Of a stretch of DNA of 64,000 nt, positions 60,086 to 64,000 are shown piece by piece. The notes under the pieces are model-generated. The model did no database searches. It saw only the letters and a program-made list of their open reading frames with translations, and was not told where the DNA came from. Source of the stretch: Prinsepia uniflora (lineage: Eukaryota > Streptophyta > Magnoliopsida > Rosales > Rosaceae); assembly GCA_032719365.1 (NCBI GenBank), contig CM064873.1:44554332-44618331 (forward strand). The letters are read 5' to 3'. Made by a program: the position numbers and the translations under genes. Each line of letters opens with the position of its first letter. The stretch's first letter is position 1.

Positions 60086-62188
60086 TGACAGGACCCGCCC
60101 CGTTTTCCCCTGGGGACCATTGGGGAAGACCTGCTCCCATCTGACAAGTAATCCAAAATACCACAAATACCCTACCGAGGGTTTTATTGCAAAATTACCC
60201 CTACTAGGGGTTCTAGATACACACCAGTGTGTATAATATTGCAACATGTCAGATGGGAGAGCATTATGTTCATACTAATAAAAATAAAGATAACACCTAC
60301 CCCTCAGGGTGGTCCTAACGCAATGGTGATGTTTATGCCTCGGCCTCGAAGTCGACGTCCTCCTCGGTTTCCTCTCCTGAAGGGTTAAGAAAACATTCAA
60401 AGTGTGAGTGGACCAAAATAAAGCAGTTATAAATTCATTTGAACATATATATATATAATTCGACCCTTCGTTTCTTTAAACATACATGCATTCAGTAGAA
60501 AACATAGAAATACGATCAATTATAAAAACATATAACATTTCTATATATATATATATACATGTATCTATACAAAAATACATCTGGGTACATATAACATCAA
60601 TTCAAATGTAACTATGTCTCCTCATATCCCTTCCTCGGCATCGAAGGTAAGTTCGATGCCAACTCGGGGCACACAACCCCTAGGAAAAAAATCCCCGATA
60701 ATGGTCACGATTCATATCTAAAGGTATGCACACCACTCAGGGTCTCACTCCGAGTCTTCTCTTAGGAATTCTCCTTCTAGGAGGCTCTATCTCTGAACCT
60801 AGTCCGAGCTCTATCCGGGATCTAGTTCAGTATCTCTTCGGAATTTGATCCGGGACCACAACACAATCTCCCACTCCTGGAACGGGTTCCCTATGGGGAT
60901 ACCCATTCTAGTCAGTGGATCGTGACCCTCCAGGTCGACGTCTGGAGGAGACCAATCCGCAAGCTTGAAGGGTATATACATATACGTATGAAAACCTTTG
61001 CAAAGCCATCTTTCCACACCATGTCAAAACCTTTACCCAGAATTTCTTTATAAACCAAATCTTTAGGTCAAAAGTCTCAAATCATCAATACATTCATTTA
61101 GTTCACAAATCATTTTGAAACACCGTTGACTTCGCCAAATCCGAGTCAACGATCGTCAAATGGGTCTCAAGCCTGATACGACCATTTTCACGTAAATCTG
61201 TGCATTTCTCGAAATCCGTAATCCAATTCTCAAATCTCAACATCATAAAACATTTAGCATAAAACAATTTAGAAAACAAGTGAAACAGTTATGCATGTAT
61301 TCATTTATAAAATCAACGGTCCACTCACTACCAGTCCTTGCTGCGCTAACGAACCATTTATACCTGTCCTAAAGCTAAATACAACGTCCGAACCAGTCCA
61401 AATACACTTAAGGGGCACTAATTGATTCTACTAGGTCTAGCATCCAAACTTAGAACGAAATTGGCCCGGGAATGCGCTCCAAACACGCTTCCCGAGGCTA
61501 ATTCCTTCAATTTGACCAACCTAACGAGTCCCAGTCTGCCATTAGCACGAAGTGCTTGAGTGGTTCGAGCTGTTTGGGGTCTTTTGGGGGGGGGGGGGGG
61601 GGGGGGGGGAGGGGGTGGGTTTTTCCGTCCGTCGCGGGTTCGATTATTGTTTGGGTTTTTAGATGGCCACGACGATGACGGTGAGGGTGAGGATGATGTC
61701 CTGGTGAGGTGTGTGATCGATCTAGGTTAGAGATGAAACAGCAGATGATGAAGGGGGGTCGAGTGTTTGCTGGAAGGTGTGTGTGTAATGGTTGGTCACG
61801 GGAAAGGATGAGAATAAGGGAGAAGCAAGCAGGTTCATGCATCCAATAATTTGGGCTTTTGGGCCAGTTAGATGAGTGACATTTGTCACTCATCTGATTG
61901 GTTCAAGATTCCCATTGACCAATCACAGCATTCCACTTGTCCCAATTCTCGAAAAATGAAATAGTAACCCGTATAATCCGTGGCCCGTAACTTTCACTCA
62001 GGGTCTCCAATTCTGGCATGCCACTTGTCCACGAACTCATGGCGGTCCGATCTACGAAATGGTTGAAGGTTCAAAGTCGTACGACGCTTTAGGTCAGAAG
62101 TCAATATTTTTCCTTGACCAAGGACAAAATGGTCATTTTACATATAATTTCCATTAATTAAATAATAACGAAAATCTGGATCGTTACA
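60086..62188 (-). mobile_element. Solo LTR I, TSD TTTAT
   Basis: 2103 bp, TGACAGGACCCGCCCC to GGATCGTTACA (plus view). Identical TTTAT flanks at 60081-60085 and 62189-62193. It shares the GTGAGTGG donor (61328), exon-2-like 61363-61329 (35 nt), acceptor CCCTTCAG|G (60377) and the TGACA/TGTCA palindrome (61870-61895). Also carries TATATA repeats (60445-60560) and a G run. Confidence 0.9.
61586..61615 (+). repeat. Poly(G) tract in solo LTR I
   Basis: 24 consecutive G from 61586 to 61609, then A and GGGGG. Located in the presumed U3/leader portion of the LTR. Length may be unstable or an assembly artefact. Confidence 0.9.
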
Positions 62189-62193
62189 TTTAT

Positions 62194-62290
62194 TCAAGTG
62201 TCACTCATGTTTGAGAAACTGAGGGTAATGGTTATAGAAGAATTGATATATTTGATATTTTTTATACATATTAGTGGGCTTGCTTAACAT
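62194..62290 (+). pseudogene. Possible second exon of the unrecognised host gene
   Basis: Directly beyond solo LTR I an open frame reads VSLMFEKLRVMVIEELIYLI and continues to TAA near 62288. Removing LTR I gives TTTTTATTCAAG just before it, a possible acceptor. Together with 59693-59842 it suggests a host gene with LTR I inserted in its intron. The phases do not join cleanly, so it may be a decayed copy. Confidence 0.3.
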
Positions 62291-62356
62291 GTTAGGTCAA
62301 GCTTGAACTCAAAACGACAGCTTCTCTTTGTGGACTTTGAATAGGATCCTCCAGAG

Positions 62357-63462
62357 TAGGGATGGCCAACTGAGTTTTTTTTAAGGGTGTGAGTAAATCC
62401 TTACCCTACATGGGTACCAATGAGTTTTATACTCATTCAGATCCATCCTCAATATTTGAGGGTTTACCCAAACCCTACCCATGACATTTTACATTTAATT
62501 TTTGCTTTCAATTTTTTTTTCTTTGTGTTTCATTTTGTTTTAACTTCTAATTTTTTATCCCTTTCAATTTATTTTGCTTTTCATTTTCTTTTTACTTTTC
62601 ATTTTTTTTTCATTTTTCTTCAACTTTTTATTTTTAACTTCTAACATTTTTTCCATTCAATTTCGTTTGCTTTTTTTTTCCTTTTCATTTTTTTTTTCAA
62701 ATCCTCTCAATTTCTATTGGAGTTTCTGTTACAATCCGTCTAGAAATTTAAAGTGAGAATTAGTAAATGATCAATTTACCCTTTTATCCTTAATTATCAA
62801 AATTTATCGAGTTGACCAAGGCTAGTAAAGAAGTTATTTGATAATTTGACTCCGAAAACTTTCCAATTAAATGAAGAATGAGTAGAAAATTTTGAAATGG
62901 AATTCAAAACTTGAAAACAAAACTCGTTAGAAATTTCATTATAAACAATTTTTAAGAATTTATAAAACTCCCTTTAAATTATTTCATGGTTGTGAAATCT
63001 TGAAAAATTTATATAGTTTACGTTGATTTTTTTTAAAATCATTTACAATGAATGATTTAAGTTCTTAACAAAATTTTGATGTTAATACAAATTCGTAACA
63101 TTTTTGTGTTTAATTTTTTTAATGAAAGATGTAATAACTGATATTTAATTGAAATAAAGAAATTTTAAATAATAAACCTAATAAATAATAATAATAGAAA
63201 GAATAGAAAGAAAAAAATATAGTAAAGGGAAGAAAAGAAAAAAAAAATTAGTAAATGGAAGAAAGAGTGTTAAAAATTTATAGATAATTTGTAGAATGGA
63301 TAAAGAATATACTTTGAATTTAATGAGTATTAAATACCCTCAATACTCATGTGTAAACCCTTACCCTACCTATTAGATAATGGGTAAATTTTTGCCCATC
63401 TAATTTCTATCCATTTCAACAATACCCATGAATGCCCATGGGTAATTATGCCCCTCCCTCTA
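62357..63462. mobile_element. hAT-like non-autonomous element, 8-bp TSD
   Basis: 1106 bp. Left end TAGGGATGGCCAA; right end, read inverted, TAGAGGGAGGGGCATAA: short imperfect inverted repeats of the TAGGGATG type seen in Ac/hAT elements. Flanked by CTCCAGAG (62349-62356) and CTCCAAAG (63463-63470), 7 of 8 identical. The subterminal parts carry inverted AC(C)CATGGGTA-like motifs. No transposase; the inside is T-rich at 62500-62710 and A-rich at 63170-63290. Confidence 0.7.
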
Positions 63463-63470
63463 CTCCAAAG

Positions 63471-64000
63471 GTTGCTTCCTGCAGTACGTGGTTTTTGTTT
63501 TTTCATGTAATCATTATCTCTAAACTTCAATCTAAATCCGTTGTCCCATAAACGTACATTATTTTGTGGTCTTGAATTTGAAGGTCTTCAATCTACCCAT
63601 GAAGCATTTTGAATGCTTTAATTGGAAACTCACAAGACAGGTCCAGGAATTTGAAAGTTTTAGGTCAAGCAGGATTGACCGAACAGCGGTAACTATGCTG
63701 AAAGTAAAACCTAGACTGGGATTTGAATGGAAATTAATTCTATTTCTTAAATGTCATGTATTTTCCATTGAATAATGATAGGCATTGTCAATGTTGGTGG
63801 CTTGAAGGATTCTATTACTAAATGTCATGTATTTGCCATTCACAGGATAATATATATAGTTGCAATCATTTCATAACTAGGAGTTAGTCTGTCGTTTGTC
63901 ATGAGTATGGATTGGATTTGTGGATTGGGTTTCGTTTGTGTGTTATTTAATCAATGGTGGGGGTGGATTTTTTTAGTTATAGGTTTTTTCATTGGTAGTT
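63471..64000 (+). other. Host DNA with a possible decayed exon
   Basis: The stretch 63480-63700 gives protein-like pieces in neighbouring frames (CGLEFEGLQSTHEAF, then QEFESFRSSRIDRTA after a stop and frame change). This may be another exon of the candidate host gene or a pseudogene. The remainder is AT-rich with no visible gene. Confidence 0.25.

Overview
The window is plant nuclear DNA, almost certainly from a eudicot: one host gene with GT-AG introns sits among kilobase-scale LTR retrotransposons, a Tourist-like MITE and a hAT-type element. The species cannot be named from the sequence. The only clear host gene is a three-exon double B-box zinc-finger regulator of the BBX24/STO type (exons 3653-3835, 5088-5387, 6247-6477; 237 aa) on the + strand. 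Weak traces of a second, unrecognised host gene lie at 59693-59842, 62194-62290 and perhaps 63480-63700, cut up by insertions.

Layout. 1-1593 is a + strand LTR cut by the window edge, carrying a 124-bp remnant insertion with a target-site duplication (TSD). About 1900-2950 is a degenerate minus-strand Tat-like remnant. 2952-7312 is the BBX gene and its flanks. 7318-14786 is a complete non-autonomous LTR element (TSD TTATG) with a broken gag and three blocks of tandem repeats. 14787-16749 is AT-rich intergenic DNA. 16750-43540 is a nest of LTR elements resolved here mainly from TSDs: F (16985-~43540) contains C (18511-42413), which contains D (20857-42074), which contains B (24276-37924), which contains E (31352-34099); F itself seems to sit in an older F-like LTR. 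43560-45480 is a degenerate Ty1/copia tail. 45693-45938 is a MITE. 46012-59622 is a Ty3/gypsy Tekay/Del-type chromovirus (H, TSD CCTTA) on the minus strand, nearly intact apart from three in-frame stops, with a D-family solo LTR (55940-59026) in its 5' LTR. 60086-62188 is another solo LTR (I, TSD TTTAT). 62357-63462 is a hAT-like non-autonomous element with an 8-bp TSD.

Main observation. The long LTRs (about 2-3.1 kb) of families B, C, D, E, H, I and the first LTR are diverged in sequence but share one architecture. Each, read in its own sense, has a short exon-like block of about 35-78 nt bounded by GACAG|G upstream and GTGAGTGG downstream, then a long interval ending in a branch-point-like CTCAC and CCCTYCAG|G. 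Most have a good upstream donor as well. This looks like a conserved 5' leader with two introns lying inside the LTR. The second donor (GTGAGTGGAC) is also the reverse complement of the branch-point region (GTCCACTCAC), so the intron ends could pair. Short palindromic arrays, a GC-rich block and a TGACA/TGTCA palindrome recur at matching places. All of this is read by eye and needs RNA evidence.
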